From the NCBI RefSeq assembly GCF_026212465.1, contig NC_080056.1, positions 22,566,464 through 22,630,463 of the forward strand: a stretch of DNA of 64,000 nt, given 5' to 3'. The notes beneath the pieces were generated by a model, which saw nothing but the letters and a program-made list of their open reading frames with translations, was not told the origin of the DNA and did no database searches. Numbering within the stretch: the first letter of the stretch is position 1; each line of letters opens with the position of its first letter. Of the stretch, positions 12,421-24,665 are shown in pieces. Both the position numbers and the translations under genes were made by a program. The stretch is from Amaranthus tricolor (taxonomy: Eukaryota; Streptophyta; Magnoliopsida; Caryophyllales; Amaranthaceae).

Positions 12421-13915
12421 TTATTTTTCTTCTTTTTATTTAGCTTTGCCATAGTCTTGATTTCATCTCCCCAAGATCTTACTTGCCATGTGTGGGCAAG
12501 TAAGCTGAAGACCCCTTTCCGGACTTGTTTGGGATTATAAAAGTAAAAAAACAAAGATGTTGAATGGTCTCAGGGCCTTGGTGGCACCATAATATTTTTT
12601 GTTTTATTCACTCTTCTATAATAATTTTTTTTCTAAAATTTCTGATTTTCTTATTAAACAGGCATGTTTTTTCTATGATTTTCGATTGAATTTGTATTGT
12701 AATTTGTATTGTTTTTGTTGTAAAACAAGTCTTAACTTCGTTTTCTATTAAATAAATATAATTTTTTGCAGATTGTTAAAACAAATCTTTGTAGATTAAA
12801 CAAATCTGATGTTTTATAAAATTGTTGCACATAAATAGTAGATGACATGCTTTTATCCTAATTCTTTGTTTCATCCAAATTAAATAATATTGAGAATCAT
12901 TTGTAGATTGAGGTGTGTTTATGTTGTTTCTAATTCATTTTATCTTTTCTCTGTTATGCAAGAATTGTGAAGGAACGGATACTGGTCGCACTATCCCAAT
13001 GAAAATTATGACTGGCCGGTATGACTATTTTCTAATAAATTAGTTAATAGAACTATATTAATCTCCGATCGTGTTTAATATATAATTTTTTTTAATTTAC
13101 TTTTCATAAAAATAGCTATTTGTCCAAGCAATTTTTATTCATTTTAACATTTGTTTGAAATATTGAGTTGTCATTTGCATGCTTATTAAAATAAATTAAT
13201 ATATGTTTAACATTATTATAATCTTCATTCAATATTTGTTTTGTGTAGTAGAGAAATTAAATAGATCCAAAAACAAAGAGACATAGATATGATTCATGTA
13301 TTTACAGTTTGTCTCGCAAATAAGTCTTTAATTCTCTTTTGTATTTGCTTGTGAACTAAATTCATTCATGATATAATTTGTTTTTTTTTTTAATAAATCT
13401 ATGATATTAAATAAAAAATTAATAAATCTATGATATTAAATAAAAAATTTGTATGCAGGATATTTATTAATAGTTAGAATTATATCTTAAAATTGTTTAA
13501 CATTATTCCATTTAAATACCTTCTTTTTATCATTGTTTTCACGTTATTATACAAAATAATAATTTTTAAAATGCTATTCTCAATGTTTGTTATTTGTTTA
13601 ATTATTATTAAACTTTTATATTTCATCAGTTATCATATAAAAAAACAAAATATAAAATGCTACCCTCAACACAGTATTTACATATTTATGATTTTTGCTT
13701 GTTTCAAATTATTGCTTGTTCACTGATAATTATCTTTTATGTTGTGCATGTTTTACATTTTTATGATTTATCCTAGTATTGTTAGTACTATACTTTGTTG
13801 GTTTATTCGATAGGCTTGTAAAATTAATAGGTTTAGGTTAATTTTTTCAATTGAGTTGTAATTTTAACAGATGTAAGGTTAAGTAGTAGGAGTATTTTGT
13901 TTTATCAGATGGGCC
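12421..13915. other. AT-rich interval, no gene recognised
   Basis: No domain is recognised. A minus-strand ORF of 62 codons (12554-12366) overlaps the LTR end and could be a fragment of anything; it has no recognisable motif. A 29-bp direct duplication (13392-13420 and 13421-13449) is the only internal repeat I see. The rest is low-complexity A/T sequence. Confidence 0.5.
13392..13449. repeat. 29-bp tandem duplication
   Basis: Two adjacent copies of a 29-base AT-rich unit beginning aataaatctatgatattaaa, identical as read. Confidence 0.85.
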
Positions 13916-14218
13916 TAGGGATGGCCATGGAGTGGGTTACTCGAAACCGAACGGGTCCCGAACCACTTGGAACCGAATCCAAAACCGGAACCGTTCGCGA
14001 CAGGTTCCGAACCGGCCAGAACCGCGGAACCGTGAAACCGCCGGAAAAAAACTGCATGAACCGGAACTAAGAACCGCGGGTTGGAACCAGAACCGGTCCA
14101 ACAGTTCCATGCAACTGGAATCGGGACCAGTCCGGGTGAACCGGCCCAACGGTTCCATGGAACCGGAACCGTGAATCTAGCCGTTGAACTAGCCGTTTAT
14201 AGCCGTTGGGGATTTTTC

Positions 14219-14226
14219 TATAAATA
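14219..14226 (+). promoter_or_regulatory. TATA box upstream of hAT transposase
   Basis: TATAAATA followed by cccatcac, about 290 bp before the transposase start and just inside the subterminal repeats. Confidence 0.5.
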
Positions 14227-14513
14227 CCCATCACTTTCAATCATTTTTATTCACAACTCATCTCTTCTCCTACTCTCTCTACTTAATTATTTAATTACGC
14301 AATTATTCTCTTAATTACATAATTAATCTTTTAATTATTTCTTAATTTAGTTAATTATATAATTAGTCTTTTAATTATTTCTTAATTTAGTTAATTACAT
14401 AATTAGTCTATTATTTATTTATTTATTTCTTAATTCTATTATTATTTCAATATTATCAATCATGTCTTCTATTTTAAAAAACCTCTAAAAAGGTTACTAA
14501 AGTGGCAAAATGA

Positions 14514-16470
14514 TTGGGAGGTTCTAGCTCCAAAAGGAAGGCCACTTCAACTCCGTCGGTATTAACAACACCTTCGATTAGTAATTATAATTATGAACAA
14601 AATTATCCAGAAGGGTACGACCAAGAATTACACAATTATGCAGAAGAAGTGGAAAGAGAAATACAAATTGATGAAGAAGAAGAAGAACAAGAAGAGTCAA
14701 TGACCCCTATTGGGATACATAATTCTCGACAGTCATCAACAAGATCACATGAAGAACAACTACAACAACAACAACAAAGACAATCTCGTGGTAAACGAGT
14801 CAATTTCCAAACTATCGGTTAGTTTTATAATTTTATTCTTCAAATTGATTAAATTTTAAATTATTATTTATTTATATATTGTGGTATTTGAGTATGTCTT
14901 TATATTTAAATTTAGATGAAGATGAACCAATAAGCCAACCTTTTCCGGCAATGCCATCTCCTAGTGGTAGAGCTGTTTCACATGTGTGGTCGTATTTTAC
15001 AAAAGAACCAACCGACAATCCAGATGTTTTCTTATGCACTTGTCAAATTTTTAAAAGTCAAGGAGTAAAGCCCTTAGTTTCATACAATTTCGCCAGAGGT
15101 AAATATTTTTCAGTTTTTTATACATACATTATATATTCATATTTTATAAAAATTTAATTATTGTGTTTTGTGAATACGTGTTAGGTGGTGGTATGGGATC
15201 TTTTAACAAACATTTGGCAAAGAAGCATGGAATCACAAAAGAAACTCATGCAGCAAGCGGCAGCGGGACCACAAGTGGAAGCCGACAGTGGGACATTCCC
15301 AGCACAGGTATGTCTTTTAAATATAATCGTAATGATATGATTGATGAATTTTCTAAGTATGTAATTTGTGATGAATTACCATTTAACCATGGTGAAAGTA
15401 GGGCATACGAGTGTTACACTAGAAAAACTTTGCAACCACAATATAGAGCAATCCCTAGGAGCACTCTTAAACGACGCATAATTAAATTATATGAATCAAT
15501 GCACTATGAATTAATAGAAATGTTTAAATCTTTTAATGGTAGGGTTAGCATAACAATTGATATTTGGTCTGCTCCCCCACATTTAGAATCTTATATGTGT
15601 GTAATAGCACATTGGATAGATCAAAATTGGATTATTCAAAAAAGAATCTTATAAGTGAGTGTATTACTATTTTTTATCATCTTCTTAAACATACGCATGA
15701 TGATACTAACTCATATTTAAAGCCGATTCTTGCAGATATATTTTACCGATTTTCCTTTTATTTATGGAATTGCAACCATTTTAGACCCATGTTTTAAGAC
15801 AGAAGTCCTTACTAAAGTAATTGGATTTTACTAACAATCATTAGATCGCCCGCCTAGTGATGTACATAATTATGTTGGAACTTGTAAAAAACTTTTAGCA
15901 GAAATTTATGATTACTATGCTAGTGTATAAAACCCAAAACGTGATACGTCTAGGCGTGCTAGCGTCTCGGCACGTCCCTCTTATTATAATTCCGTAATAG
16001 CTAATATAATGAGCCAAGATGATAGTTTTGTAGGATCATCTTCTTCTTCACCCTCCACTGCATATTTAGAATTAGATAATTATCTTAAACATCACTTTGA
16101 AATTGACCAAGGTAATTATAATATTTTAGAGTGGTGGAAAGAAAAATCTATAAAATTTCCTATATTATCGAGAATTGCAAAGGATTTCTTTGCAATTCCT
16201 GCTTCTACGATTGCGTCGGAGTCTGCTTTTAGTGAAGGTAGAAGAGTTTTAGACGAACAGAGATCTCGTCTTGCTCCACATAGTATTCAAATATGTGTTT
16301 GCAAGAAAGATTGGGATCAGGCGGAGATTCGAACACAAGGACTAAGGAATGATGATGATCAAGGCGATGATGATGATCCATGGATGATGATGGATACATC
16401 TGCATCATCGTCAGGAGGAGAGTCAGCGGAAGCATCTAACCAACTAGATGATGATGACAAAGACGAATAG
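14514..16470 (+). pseudogene. hAT transposase, core-deleted
   Basis: Exon 1 (about 14514-14818) encodes a low-complexity N-terminus with acidic and Gln-rich runs and ends at a TCG|GTTAGT donor. The next exon begins near 14914 and holds the start of a BED-type zinc finger (HVWSYFTKEP), completed after a second intron by FNKHLAKKHG (H-X4-H, near 15205). Then comes the conserved DELPF region and the first catalytic region ITIDIWSA (about 15550). The frame breaks at 15654. The middle of the RNase H-like core appears lost; an LDPCFKTEV remnant near 15790 leads to the C-terminal dimerisation domain (ASESAFSEGRRVLDEQRSRL, near 16210-16280) with an acidic tail ending at 16470. Several stops and the missing catalytic residues argue against activity. 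Confidence 0.85.
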
Positions 16471-17003
16471 GATCCATCGGACAATGATAAATCAACATTC
16501 AACAACTATAAATAAAAAGTATGACAAAGAACTACGTGGGCTTTGATTCCTTCGAGATACGTAGGCAGCTTAGTATTCCTTTGGGTACTAAGTTCAAGTC
16601 CATTTTCTCCCTCTTTTTTATTATTCATCTTTATCGACATTATCATTGATTCGTTTCTTATTAATTTATTTTTTTCATTCTTTTTAGTAAATATTTTAAT
16701 AACGATGACAACTTGACAAGCAATGAATTTCGCTAATAATCAAGTAATCATCAAAGGTACGTCCGCGATATTATAGTATTTTTATATTATATAAATATTT
16801 AAAGGAAAAACAAAAATGGAACAGATGGTCCGAACTGCCCGTCCCGCGAGTTGGAACCGCCGGAACCACCTCATGAACCGCCAAGGAACCGTTTGGAACC
16901 GCCCGGAACCGGAACCGAAACCGTTCGCGATAGCTTCCAAATGGAACCGAAACCGGATGGAACCGGAACGGAACCGGCCCAACCCGGACCGTGGCCATGC
17001 CTA

Positions 17004-17906
17004 GATGAGCCAGACACAACGCCTAATGTCCATATGGACACAAGGTATGAGCCTAATCCCTAAGTTTTTAATCCTACTTATTATTTTCTAATTTTAATTG
17101 CATATTTAAAAATTTATATTGCTTATTTACATACTTGAAAATATATAAATATAAAATATGGTAGTTAAGTAATTTAAATCAAATAGATCATAAATTTTAC
17201 TCCCTCATATTCACCTTAGGAGTCCTATTTGACTTTTCACGGATTTTAAGGAGAGTTAAATATAGAAAATGAAATGCTTCTGCCTCCATTAGCTCTCATC
17301 TTCTCTCCTCATTAAATTTTGGCTACTCAATGAACCTCCCTATATTTTCTGGGCGGCCCTCCTATAGCTCAAGAATGGCGCTTCTTCCATCCCCTCATTT
17401 ATTGCACCTAAGCAATACTCAGTTTCTCTCAATTGTTACCTAGCATTCCCCTCTATCTTTTTCTCTTTCTCTTTGTTTATCTGGATTTTGGGTTTTCTTC
17501 TCAAATTATAGGGTTTACTTTTGATATTTGTACAACTTTTGTGGGTTTCTCTTATAAGTAAGTTATTGTGGCGACTTCCACAACTGAGTCTTATCTTCAA
17601 CAAGGAACGAAAGTTGTCACCTGGTAAGTTTTTCTTGTTTAGTTGGTTGTTATTGATTTGTAGGGTTCATTAGTTGGAATTTATTTTTAGGTTTTGACTT
17701 TTGATAATTTTATGGCTTTCTTTTGCTATCTTTAAAGTATTTATGTGTTTTTGTTTTGAGATCAGAATAAGAAATTTCATATTGTTGAGCATATATCCGA
17801 CGAAGAAGACATGAAGGATGCTGAAATTACATTTACTGAGCTTTTGAAGCTACAAGATTCGGGTATTGTTCTATCGATGATGCATATGTTATGCGGATGA
17901 GCACCA
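17004..17906. other. Interval with a Stowaway end and possible exon-like segments
   Basis: The sequence from 17200 begins TA/CTCCCTCATATTCACC, a Stowaway-like terminus without a visible partner. From about 17340 a pyrimidine-rich leader-like stretch is followed by two exon-like pieces: 17571-17622, ending at CTG|GTAAGT, and 17766-17899 after an AG, encoding an acidic helix-like segment (EHISDEEDMKDAEITFTELL). I do not recognise a family. It could be 5' sequence of a CACTA element or a captured host fragment. Confidence 0.4.
17200..17270 (+). repeat. Stowaway-type MITE end (truncated)
   Basis: TA followed by CTCCCTCATATTCACCTTAG, close to the terminus of the complete Stowaway copy at 35,741. 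No matching right terminus was found downstream, so only the left end is supported. Confidence 0.5.
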
Positions 17907-18340
17907 AAAATTTGAAACAAGTAAGAAAAAAAGATAAAAAAAATTCACATAATAGCAAAGTTTCAAACTATCTCCCAAGATAAGTAGTTTTTTCCAAAGC
18001 AGAGGTTCGAACAAAGAAGGTTGGTCTTTGTCCGCTGCGAACAAAGTTTTTGACTATTTTTGACCAAACTTCTTTGTTCGCTGTTAGTAACAGCAAACAG
18101 TTACGACCCTAAAATGTGCTGCTGCATTCTTTTTTTCCTTCATTTTCCCTAATCGAAGTTTGGTTAAAAAAGGGTCAAAATCTTTGTTCCCTGTTACTTA
18201 ACATTCTTTGTTCGCTGTTACTAATAACGAACATACCAAACCTTTGCTTTGGAAAAAACTGCTTATCGTGGAAAATATTTTGAAACTTTGGCTATTATGT
18301 GAATTTTTTATATTTTTTTGCTTATTCATTTCAAATTTTC
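17907..18340. mobile_element. Foldback MITE with ~190-bp inverted arms
   Basis: The left arm starts aaaatttgaaac at 17907 and the right arm ends gcttattcatttcaaatttt at about 18339. Read inward, the arms stay alignable for about 190 bases, for example ttcacataatag and ttttttccaaagca in both, with a spacer of roughly 70 bases. The motif gttcgctgttagtaacagc inside it also occurs in the hairpin at 33,661-33,990. No ORF of its own. The target duplication was not resolved, so the superfamily is unknown. Confidence 0.75.
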
Positions 18341-18410
18341 TTAAATCTAAGATTTATTTAGTTGTTTTTTCAAGTACTTTTTGTTTTGGTTGGTTCTTTT
18401 GGTTAGACTT

Positions 18411-18780
18411 TTAAAGTCGGATGATGTGTTTGTGCTAGAATCCCAAGTGGAGCAAGTATTTTACATACAAGATGAAAACAATGAGAATTGGGAATTTTTT
18501 ATAAAAGCACAACCAAGGGATTTGTATAATATGAGTGCTAGTGATCTAGATAAAGAGGGTATAGATGTAGATGCCTTTCAACAAGTAGAGGTGGAAGCTA
18601 ATATTGAAGCTGAATGTACTAATTACGTACATACTGACAATTTCAGAGTTAGTTCATCGTTGGCTACAAATATGTTTATGGATTATAAAGGAGAACATGA
18701 ATTGTAAATGGTTACGCAAATATTGGAAGATGACAATTTCATTAATGATGGTGAAATTGAAGTCTTTGAGGAAAAGGGAC
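18411..18780 (+). pseudogene. CACTA transposase (Tnp2) C-terminal fragment
   Basis: The plus-strand frame contains VFVLESQVEQVFYIQDENN followed by a tryptophan and a PRDLYNM motif. This corresponds to the end of the DUF4216 region of plant CACTA Tnp2 proteins, and the same block is seen at 27.6 kb on the minus strand. An acidic tail follows with a stop at 18707. The foldback MITE lies immediately upstream, so earlier exons are lost or displaced. Low-confidence alternatives are few because the Q-V-F-Y motif context is specific. Confidence 0.7.
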
Positions 18781-18808
18781 AGGGATACGTGCATATTCTA
18801 AAGACAAA

Positions 18809-19006
18809 GCACAAATAGAACAACGTAAGATTGTGGAGCAACAACAAGAGAAAATTCAAGAGCAACAACAACAAATTAAAGATTTGATGGAAAGTCAGTT
18901 GCTACAACAACGACAATTTGAAGAATATAAGGCACAACAACAAGAAGCAATTGAATCGATGAAACAAAGCATCTTACAACAACTACAAAATAAAGAAGTT
19001 CAATGA
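18809..19006 (+). pseudogene. Gln-rich coiled-coil tail of a CACTA second ORF
   Basis: A 65-codon open stretch ending in TGA at 19004-19006 encodes repeated E-Q-Q-Q and I-Q-E-Q-Q-Q-Q-I runs with heptad spacing, predicted coiled coil. Such Gln-rich helical tails end the TNPA-like (Transposase_24) proteins of plant CACTA elements, and a similar tail is at 45,680-45,770. It has no ATG in frame, so it must be a terminal exon or a fragment. It lies 65 bp from the start of satellite array A. Confidence 0.5.
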
Positions 19007-19070
19007 TTGTCATGAATGCTTATTAGGTAAATGATGCTTTCTTTTTCATTTTATTAACATATACTTAGGC

Positions 19071-22000
19071 TTACAATATAAGGAAAACGTGGGCTATGTT
19101 TCGTGCCAAACAAACCAAGTTTGAACTACCTTAAGCGAGAAAGTGCCAAAAACGCTTAAAAAACCTATAACATGCAACTTAGATCGTAATTTCAAGCGTA
19201 TGACTATTGTTTTTTAATCTAATCATTTCAAAAAAATAATATATTCAAAATAGTGTTGTGTGCCATGTTTAGTGGCAAACAAACCAAGTTTCAACCAGTA
19301 TATGCGAGAAAGTGCCTAAAACGCTTAAAAAACCTAAAATACGCAAGTAAGCACGTAATATCACACATATGACTATTGTTTTCTAATGTCACGATTTCAA
19401 CACAATAATATATACCAAATAGCACTGTGTGCTATGTTTCGTGGTAAACAAACCAAGTTTGTACCACTTTATGCGAGAAAGTGCCTAAAACGCTTAAAAA
19501 ACCTCAAACACGCAGCTTAGCACGTAATTTCAAGCAGATAACTATTTTTTGGATTCTAACCATTTCAAAAATATATGCCAAAAAGTGTTGTGTGCCATGT
19601 TTTGTGGCAAACATACCAAGTTTGAACCACTTTATGCATGAAAGTACAAAAAAACGCTTAAAAAAACCTCAAAAACGCAACCTAACACGTAATTTCTAGC
19701 ATATGACTATTGGTTTCGATTTTAACTATTTCTTCACAATAATATGTACCAAATAGTGTTGTGTGCCAAGTTTCATATAAAATAAAGCAAGTTTGAACCT
19801 CTTTATGCGAGAAAGTGCAAGAAAAGCTTAAAAAACCTTAAAAACGCAACTTAACACGTAATTTCAAGTTTATGACTATTATTTTCGATTCTAACAAGTC
19901 CAACACAATAATGTATACCAAATAGTATTTAGTGCCAACTTTCAGGGAAAAAACAAACAAAGTTTGAACCACTGTATGCGAGAAAGTGCAAAAAACGCTT
20001 AAAAAACCTCAAACACGCAAATTAGCACGTAATTTCGAGCATGTGACTATTGTTTTTTATTGCCACCTTTTTAACACAATAATATACACCAAAAAGTGTT
20101 GAGTACTAAATTTCGTGTTAAACAAACAAAGTTTGCACCACTTTATACGAGGAAGTGCAAAAAAAGTTGAAAAAACCTTAAAATTTCAACTTCGCACTTA
20201 ATTTCAAGAATTTGACTATTTTTTTCGATTTTAACCATCTCAACACAATAATATATACCAAATAGTGTTGTGTCCCAAGTTTCCTGGCAAACAACTAAGT
20301 TTGAACCACATTATGCGAGAAAGTGCCAAAAACGTTTAAAAAACCTCAAACATGCAACTAAGCAAGTAATTTCAAGAATATGACTATATATTTTGGATTC
20401 TAACCATTTCAACACAATATTATATACCAAATAGTATTGTGTGCAATGTTTCATGCAAAACAAACCATGTTTTAACTACTTCATGCGAGAAAATGCCAGA
20501 CATGCTTTAAAAACCTCAAAAACGCAAATTACAACGTAAGTTCAAACATATGACTATTGTTTTTGATTTGAAAATTTTCAATACAATAATATATACCAAA
20601 TAATTTTTAGTGTCAAGTTTCATGCAAAACAAACCAAGTTTTGAAACACTTTATTCGGTAACGTGCCAAAAACGCTTAAAAAACCTCAATGACGCAACTT
20701 AGCACGTAATTTCAATCATATGACTATTGTTTTCGATTGTCACCATTTCAACACAATAATATATATACCAAATAGTTTGGTGTGCTAAGTTTCGTGGCAA
20801 ACAAACCAAGTTCGGGCCACTTTATGCGAGAAAGTGCGAAAAACGTTTAAAAAACCTCAAAAATGCAACTTAACACGTAATTTGAAGCATATGACTATTT
20901 TTTTGATTCTAACCATTTCATCAAAATAATATGTACCAAATAGTGTTCTGTGCCATGTTTCATGAAAAATAAACATTGTTTGAAGCGCTTTATGCTAGAA
21001 AGAGCCAAAACGCTTAAAAAACCAAAAAAACGCAACTTAATAGGTAATTTAAAGCATATGAGTATTGTGGATTCTTACCATTTCAACACAATACCAAATA
21101 GTGTTTCGTGCGAAGTTTCATGCAAAAAAAACCAAGTTTGTACCAATTTATGAGAGATAGTGCCTAAAAAGCTTTAAAAACCGTAAAAACACAACTTAGC
21201 ACTTAATTTGAAGCATATGACTATTGTTTTTCTACTGTCACCATTTCAACACAATAATATATACCAAATAGCGTTGTGTGCTATGTTTCGTGGAAAACAA
21301 ACCAAGTTTGTACCACTTATGCGAGAAAGTGCCTAAAATGCTTAAAAAACCTCAAACACGCAGCTTAGCACGTAATTTCAAGCATATAACTATTTTTTCA
21401 GATTCTAACCATTTCAACATTATATACCAAAAAGTGTTGTGTGCCTAGTTTTGTGGCAAATAAACCAAGTTTGAACCACTTTATGCATGAAAGTGCAAAA
21501 AAACGCTTAAAAAAACCTCAAAAACGCAACATAACACGTAATTTCTAGATTATGACTATTGGTTTCGATTCTAACCATTTCATCACAATAATATGTACCA
21601 AATAGTGTTGTGTGCCAAGTTTCATGTAAATTAAACCAAGTTTGAACCACTTTATGCGAGAAAGTGCAAAAAAAGTTTAACAAACCTTAAAAACGCGACT
21701 TAGCACGTAATTTCAAGCATACGACTATTGTCTTCGATTCTAACAAATCCAACACAATAATATATACCAAATTGTGTTTAGTTTCAAATTTCATGGAAAA
21801 CTAACAAAGTTTGAACAACTTTATGCGAGAAAGTGCAAAAAACGCTTAAAAAACCTCAAACACGCAACTTAGCACGTAATTTCGAGCATATAACTATTGT
21901 TTTTGATTGCACCATTTCAACACAATAATATATACCAAAAAGTGTTGAGTGCTAAGTTTCGTGTTAGACAAACCAAGTTTGAACCACTTTATACGAGAAA

Positions 22001-22434
22001 GTTCAAAAAAAGTTGAAAAAAACCTTAAAATTTCAACTTCGTACATAATTTCAAGCATATGACTATTTTTTCGATTTTAACCATCTCAACACAATAATAT
22101 ATACCAAATAGTGTTGTGTCCCAAGTTTCGTGGCAAACAACTAAGTTTGAACCACATAATGCGAGAAAGTGCCAAAAATTCTTAAAAAACCTCAAACATG
22201 CAACTTAGCACGTAATTTCAAGCATATGACTATATGTTTTGGATTCTAGCCATTTCAACACAACAATATATACCAAATAGTATTGTGTGCAATGTTTCAT
22301 GCAAAAAAAACCATGTTTGAACTACTTTATGCGAGAAATGCTAAACATGCTTTAAAAACCTCAAAAACGCAAATTACAACGTAATTTCAAGCATATGACT
22401 ATTGTTTTTGATTTTAAAAATTTCAATACAATAA
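19071..22434 (+). repeat. Satellite array A, ~169-bp monomer, about 20 copies with 11-mer higher-order period
   Basis: The landmark agtgc(c) after gcgaga recurs at 19142, 19311, 19480, 19643, 19814, 19985 and 20154, so monomers are 163-171 bp. Typical blocks are aaaacgcttaaaaaacctca, gcacgtaatttcaagcatat, caacacaataatatatacca and aaaccaagtttgaaccactt. Monomer variants repeat in the same order about 1846 bp apart (a gttgagt variant at 20,098 and 21,945; a tgtcccaagt variant at 20,271 and 22,117; a tgcaatgtttcatgc variant near 20,440 and 22,290). The array's right end stops at the same phase as the block boundary near 20,590. Short ORFs inside it have no coding meaning. Confidence 0.95.
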
Positions 22435-23823
22435 GTTACGATATTGGTGATCTCATGAGAGGAACTTTCGATGGTGCATGAATACGTGTTTTCACTTTGG
22501 AATCCACGTGGATTCCATGTCATCGATACATATTGGGTATGCTTTCTTCCCTTTGTTCTTATACCCCGATAAGTTGCCATATGCCGGAAAATCATTAACG
22601 GTGCATAAATGCATTGCACGCAAGGTGAACTCCTCATTAGCATATGCATCAAACACGGAAACGCCTTCATCCCACATCTTTCTCAAATCCTCAATGAGAG
22701 ATGCAAGATATAAATTTATGTCATTGCCAAGTTGTTTAGGACCCGAGATAAGAAGCGAAAGCATAATGTACTTACGCTTCATACACAACCAGGGTGGCAA
22801 ATTATAAATTTATGTCATTCCATCCATACACAGTCCGAGCCTTAAATTACGAACCTCATCCCCAAAAGTCTTATGCAACCTATCAATACTCTTCCACTCC
22901 GGAGAATCAGATGGATGTGTGAGCAAGTGACTTTTCTTCACCCTATCTGCATGCCACCTCAAATTTAATGCATATTTCTTTATAGAAAACAAGCACTTGA
23001 ATTTAGGTATTATTAGAAGATACCATTATACCGTAGCCGGGGGCCCTTTACCATCCCGAGCCCCTTTACGCTTGTAGCGCGATAAGCCACACCTAGAACA
23101 CTCTTCTAAGTTCTTGTTTTCATTTCGATACAATACACAATCATTCGGACACGCATGAATCTTCTAGTACTCTAAGCTGAAAGGACACATGAGCTTTTTG
23201 GCATAATATGTCGACTTTGGAAGTTCATTTCCCTCAGGAAGCATCTCACCTAAGACTTCTAATAACATTGTGAAACTAGAGTCACTCCAATTAAACTTTG
23301 ACTTAATGTTGAAAATTGTCAACATGGCTGTTAGTTTGGTGAACTTTGTACATCCAGGGTACAAAGGCTTTTGAGAAGCCTCTGTCAACAAGTTAGAAAC
23401 ACGAGGACGTTTTCCTAACTCATCCTCGACTCCCTCTATCATCTCATCAACACGATCCACATCCTCATCGACATTCTCTTCATCTGTCTCATACCCATCA
23501 ACATGATCTATACATCCTCATTGACATCAGCCACATTATTGACGTCCTCAACAACACTTTTCTCTTTTTAAACACCCTCCTCACCATGCCAAACCCAAAC
23601 ATGATATTTAGGCCTAAACCCATGTCGAAGTATGTGCTCCCTATGGATATGAACACTATCTACCTTTGATGCATTGCCATAAGTGACACATGGGCAATAA
23701 AAACCAACTCCCCCGTCCTAACTTAATGTTCAACTGCAATACTACAAAATTCTAATATGCCATCAATAAATTCTGACGATTCCATGCTTCCATACATCCA
23801 AGAACGATCTTTTTTCATCCTAA
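22435..23823 (-). pseudogene. CACTA transposase Tnp2, N-terminal half (Transposase_21 region)
   Basis: Translation starts MKKDRSWMYGS at 23823. After a frame break and acidic linker come FNWSDSSFTMLLEVLGEMLPEGNELP (near 23290), the zinc-binding block CPNDCVLYR...CSRCGLSRYK (23140-23060), LRWHADR with a downstream HPSDSPEW motif (22950-22890), NLRLGLCMDGM, LPPWLCMKRKY, then the catalytic-domain segment through CTVNDFPAYGNLSGY (about 22560) and an HHRKFLS-like remnant at 22450. Lesions are few: frame changes near 23.7 and 22.5 kb, stops at about 23160, 23030 and 22808, and a gap of roughly 18 residues after DGM. This makes it one of the better preserved genes here, though it is cut by array A and lacks the C-terminal half. 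Confidence 0.88.
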
Positions 23824-24665
23824 TTAGTGTGATTAATTAATTCAAAACAAAATTAATAACAACTTTTAACTTATGTACCTATTTATACAAAACATATTTA
23901 ACTTATATACTTATTTATACCAAATCTATTTAACCCTAAATATACATACTTCATATTCTAATTCTATACTTCATACTTCAATATTTAGCACTACATTGTA
24001 AATAAAATCATATTCGAATTCTAACAGATAAAGACATAAGTATAACTACAAACCATATTTTTAACAAATTACACAAATATTTAACAAACTAATAACATAA
24101 ACTTGAATAATGTAATATTCACAAATAAAATGATATCTTTAGCACTAAATTACTAAATTACATGTTAAACAATAAAGATATGAACTTGCAAATTAGTAAA
24201 ATAAATATAATTACCTTGATTTCGTGTGTTATGTTATCTACAACGAAAAACAGAGAAACAAAATTAGTATGGAAAGAGTTGCCCTAATTTTCGAGTGTTT
24301 TCATGAATATCTTGCTAAACTTAAATGCTTAACAAATTAAAAAAAAATTACCTTAATTTCGTGGGTTTTAAAGATGAACAAGACCAAGGTCTTAAATTTC
24401 ATGTTTATGAACAGTTACAGTCGTGGGTTTATGAATAAGAAGTAGCAGTGAACAAGAAAATGTTGTGGGTTTCAATGAGTTTCATTGGGTTTTTTGAGTG
24501 TTTTTTGAGTGAACAAGAAGTAGAAGTTACAGCCCTGGGTTTATGTAACAAAAAGTAGCAACGTGAAGAAGAAGATGAAACAGTGTGTTTTTTGAGTGTT
24601 GTATGAAAATTCTTTGTGTGGGTTTAAGGGTGTAACGTCGAAAGGCGGGCTTTTTTAATGCTTAT
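23824..24665 (-). other. 5' leader and intron of CACTA element 2
   Basis: No ORF. The AG just before the Tnp2 ATG and a ttaccttgatttcgtg segment (intron donor on the minus strand, about 24210) suggest a spliced leader. The same attaccttg...ctacaatg...gaaaaac pattern recurs at 32,240-32,310, which identifies that stretch as another CACTA leader. Confidence 0.5.

Larger units (their letters stand above)
13916..17003 (+). mobile_element. hAT transposon, degenerate, with TIRs and 8-bp TSD
   Basis: Ends are TAGGGATGGCCA on the left and TGGCCATGCCTA on the right (one mismatch in the inverted repeat). Flanks are gatgggcc (13908-13915) and gatgagcc (17004-17011), an 8-bp duplication with one change, the size typical of hAT insertion. 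Both ends (13920-14200 and 16820-16990) are dense in a ggaaccg/aaccgg motif, giving GC-rich subterminal regions in an AT-rich element. A plus-strand transposase pseudogene lies between, with a TATA box (14219-14226) upstream. The element is 3088 bp, in the range of hAT transposons, but the middle of its transposase is missing. Confidence 0.9.

Noticed and set aside
12366..12554. 62-codon minus-strand ORF that looks gene-like (QVRSWGDEIKTMAKLNKKKK)
   Set aside because: No family recognised, partly overlaps the LTR start, and no neighbouring exon could be supported.
18683..18874. Leu-rich minus-strand ORF
   Set aside because: Antisense shadow of the Gln-rich coiled-coil coding on the plus strand.
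19071..22434. Regular repeats resembling a CRISPR array
   Set aside because: The whole ~169-bp unit is repeated without unique spacers, and the context is plant transposons.
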